Shown: positions 11,204 to 12,873 of the stretch, in pieces | Position numbering within the stretch: the first letter of the stretch is position 1 | Layout of the letters: each line of letters opens with the position of its first letter | Origin: Pseudomonadota bacterium | Lineage (GTDB): Bacteria > Pseudomonadota > Alphaproteobacteria > Rhizobiales > Rhizobiaceae | Assembly (NCBI GenBank): GCA_023419995.1 | Contig: JAEZXF010000079.1 | Span: 1-12,873, forward strand | Length of the DNA: 12,873 nt | Direction: 5' to 3' | Program-made: the position numbers and the translations under genes | The notes under the pieces: model-generated | Told to the model about the DNA's origin: nothing | Database searches by the model: none | Seen by the model: only the letters and a program-made list of their open reading frames with translations

Positions 11204-11246
11204 GGCCCCGGCCCCGATCCTATGGCCTGTCGCTCGCCGTCGCCGC

Positions 11247-12873
11247 TCACGCGTTGCGGCCTGTGGCGAGAAGGCCGCGGGCGATGACGTGCGCCTGGAT
11301 CTCGGCCGCGCCCTCGAAGATGTTGAGGATGCGGGCGTCGCACAGCACGCGGCTGATCTGGTACTCGAGCGCGTAGCCGTTCCCGCCATGGATCTGAAGC
11401 GCGGTGTCGGCGTTGCTCCAGGCGGTGCGGGCGGCGAGCAGCTTGGCCATGCCGGCCTCGACGTCGCAGCGCCGGCCCTGGTCCTTCTCGCGGGCGGCGA
11501 AGTAGGTCAGCTCGCGCGCCATCACCGTCTCGACGGCCATCAGCGCCAGCTTGTCGGCGACGCGCGGGAAGCTGGCGATCGCGGTGCCGAACTGCCGGCG
11601 CTCGCCCGCATATTGCAGGCCGAGGTCGAACGCGTTCCAGGCGACGCCTACGGCGCGCGCCGCGGTCTGGATGCGGGCGCCCTCGAAGGTCTGCATCAGC
11701 TGCCTGAAGCCCTGCCCCTCGACGCCGCCCAGCAGGCCCTGCGCCTCGACGCGGAAGCCGTTGAAGCCGAGCTCGTACTCGCGCATGCCGCGATAGCCGA
11801 GAACCTCGATCTCGCCGCCCGACATGCCCTCCGCCGGGAACGGCACCTCCTCGGTGCCGCGCGGCTTGGGCGCGATGAACATCGACAGCCCGTCATGGCC
11901 GGGCCTGTCCGGGTCGGTGCGGGCCAGCAGCGTCATCACGTCGCTGCGCGCGGCATGGGTGATCCACGTCTTGTTGCCGTCGATGCGCCAGCTTCCGTCC
12001 GGCTGGCGCGTGGCGCGCGTGCGCAGGCTGGCGAGGTCGGAACCGGTGTCCGGCTCGGTGAACACGGCCGTCGGCAGCACCTCGCCCGAGGCGATGCGCG
12101 GCAGCCATTCGGCCTTCTGTGCGTCGGTGCCGGCGATGGTGATGAGCTCGCAGGCGATCTCGGCCCGCGTGCCGAGCGAGCCGGCGGCGATCCAGCCGCG
12201 GCTCAGTTCCTCCGTCACCACGCACATGGCGAGCTTGCCCATGCCGAGCCCGCCGTGCTCGGGCGCGACGCAGATGCCGAAGACGCCGAGCTCGGCCATC
12301 TCATGGACGATCCCGATCGGCACCAGCGCGTTCGCGAGGTGCCATTCGTGGGCGTGGGGGGCGATCTTCTCCTGCGCGAAGCGGTGGAACTGCCGGCGCA
12401 CCATGTCGAGGTCGTCGTCGCCCAGCGTGTCGGCGATCGCGGCCCCGCCGGCAAGGCGCTCGACCAGCGCGCGGCGGCGCCCGGCGGTGTTGCCGTGGTC
12501 GAGGAACCAGGCGACCGCCGGGTCGGCGGCCAGCGAGGCCGCGGCGTCGGCAATGCCCATCTCGCGCGGGCGCGCATATTCGTTCTGGCTCATGGCGATG
12601 CCGCCGGCGAGCGCGGCGAGGTATTCGCCGAAGCCGATCAGGATCACGTCGGCCTCGCCGTCGCCGAAGCGCCCGGCGCCGGCGAGCGACCGCGCCCACT
12701 GCGCGGTCTGGGCGAGCGTCTCGACATAGGTGGCGATCCAGGCGAGCCCGTGCACGAGGCGCTGCTGCTCGTTCATGGCCGCGCCGTCGATGCGGCCGTC
12801 CGGGCGCGTCACGCGGGCGCGCGCTGCGGCACGGGCGGCGTCGGCGAACTGCCGCGCGGCGTCGACCGCGGCG
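11247..12873 (-). CDS. mcd: Acyl-CoA dehydrogenase with long N-terminal extension, probably methylsuccinyl-CoA dehydrogenase (partial)
   Basis: A flavoprotein acyl-CoA dehydrogenase; about 541 residues are visible and the 5' end lies outside the window. The frame is open to the window edge, so the GTG at 12812 is probably not the true start. An extra N-terminal helical region ([39 protein letters not shown]) precedes the standard fold. The FAD/substrate segment is [17 protein letters not shown] with [12 protein letters not shown]. The catalytic Glu is in [17 protein letters not shown] near the C-terminus. This extension fits methylsuccinyl-CoA dehydrogenase, which makes mesaconyl-CoA in the ethylmalonyl-CoA pathway for C2 growth. 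A related long acyl-CoA dehydrogenase of other specificity is possible. It ends 43 bp from the convergent response-regulator gene. Confidence 0.85.
   Translation of the reverse strand, partial: AAVDAARQFADAARAAARARVTRPDGRIDGAAMNEQQRLVHGLAWIATYVETLAQTAQWARSLAGAGRFGDGEADVILIGFGEYLAALAGGIAMSQNEYARPREMGIADAAASLAADPAVAWFLDHGNTAGRRRALVERLAGGAAIADTLGDDDLDMVRRQFHRFAQEKIAPHAHEWHLANALVPIGIVHEMAELGVFGICVAPEHGGLGMGKLAMCVVTEELSRGWIAAGSLGTRAEIACELITIAGTDAQKAEWLPRIASGEVLPTAVFTEPDTGSDLASLRTRATRQPDGSWRIDGNKTWITHAARSDVMTLLARTDPDRPGHDGLSMFIAPKPRGTEEVPFPAEGMSGGEIEVLGYRGMREYELGFNGFRVEAQGLLGGVEGQGFRQLMQTFEGARIQTAARAVGVAWNAFDLGLQYAGERRQFGTAIASFPRVADKLALMAVETVMARELTYFAAREKDQGRRCDVEAGMAKLLAARTAWSNADTALQIHGGNGYALEYQISRVLCDARILNIFEGAAEIQAHVIARGLLATGRNA

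Overview
The window is GC-rich, densely coding chromosomal DNA from an alphaproteobacterium. It is most likely from the Hyphomicrobiales (Mesorhizobium/Phyllobacteriaceae/Brucellaceae-like). The reasons are the purA and serC-serA neighbourhood, an RNA leader of the alphaproteobacterial serC type, an alphaproteobacterial-style Crp/Fnr regulator, and a long acyl-CoA dehydrogenase resembling methylsuccinyl-CoA dehydrogenase. I see no transposase, integrase, phage gene, tRNA, rRNA or CRISPR array.

Left part (1-6150), mostly housekeeping. It holds the start of purA (minus, cut by the window edge), a divergent EamA-type transporter (plus), a membrane-anchored alpha/beta hydrolase (minus), and the serine-biosynthesis pair serC-serA (minus). 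serC has a structured leader whose last stem covers its ribosome binding site. A strong 14-bp hairpin follows serA. A small three-helix membrane protein (plus) diverges from serC.

Middle part (6150-9130), accessory. A Crp/Fnr-type regulator (plus) lies 56 bp upstream of a complete tyrosine phenol-lyase gene (tpl, plus), so the two are probably co-transcribed. Tpl keeps the residues that separate tyrosine phenol-lyase from tryptophanase and carries an extra C-terminal tail of about 30 residues. That tail is encoded in DNA that also encodes, on the other strand, the end of a convergent LysE/RhtB-family exporter. The exporter has a textbook FNR/FixK-type promoter: a perfect TTGAT-N4-ATCAA box about 41 bp upstream of the predicted transcription start, with a TATAGT -10 element. 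The regulator lacks the cAMP-contact residues of CRP, so its ligand is unknown. A phenolic ligand is an attractive but unproven idea.

Right part (9340-12873). A second, different Crp/Fnr regulator (minus) lies upstream of a five-helix membrane protein of unknown function. It diverges from a single-domain response regulator (plus). The window ends in a long acyl-CoA dehydrogenase (minus, 5' end outside the window), probably methylsuccinyl-CoA dehydrogenase of the ethylmalonyl-CoA pathway.

The most unusual part is the regulator-tpl-exporter cluster with its oxygen-type promoter. Every functional statement rests on motif reading and remembered family features. No database search was run.
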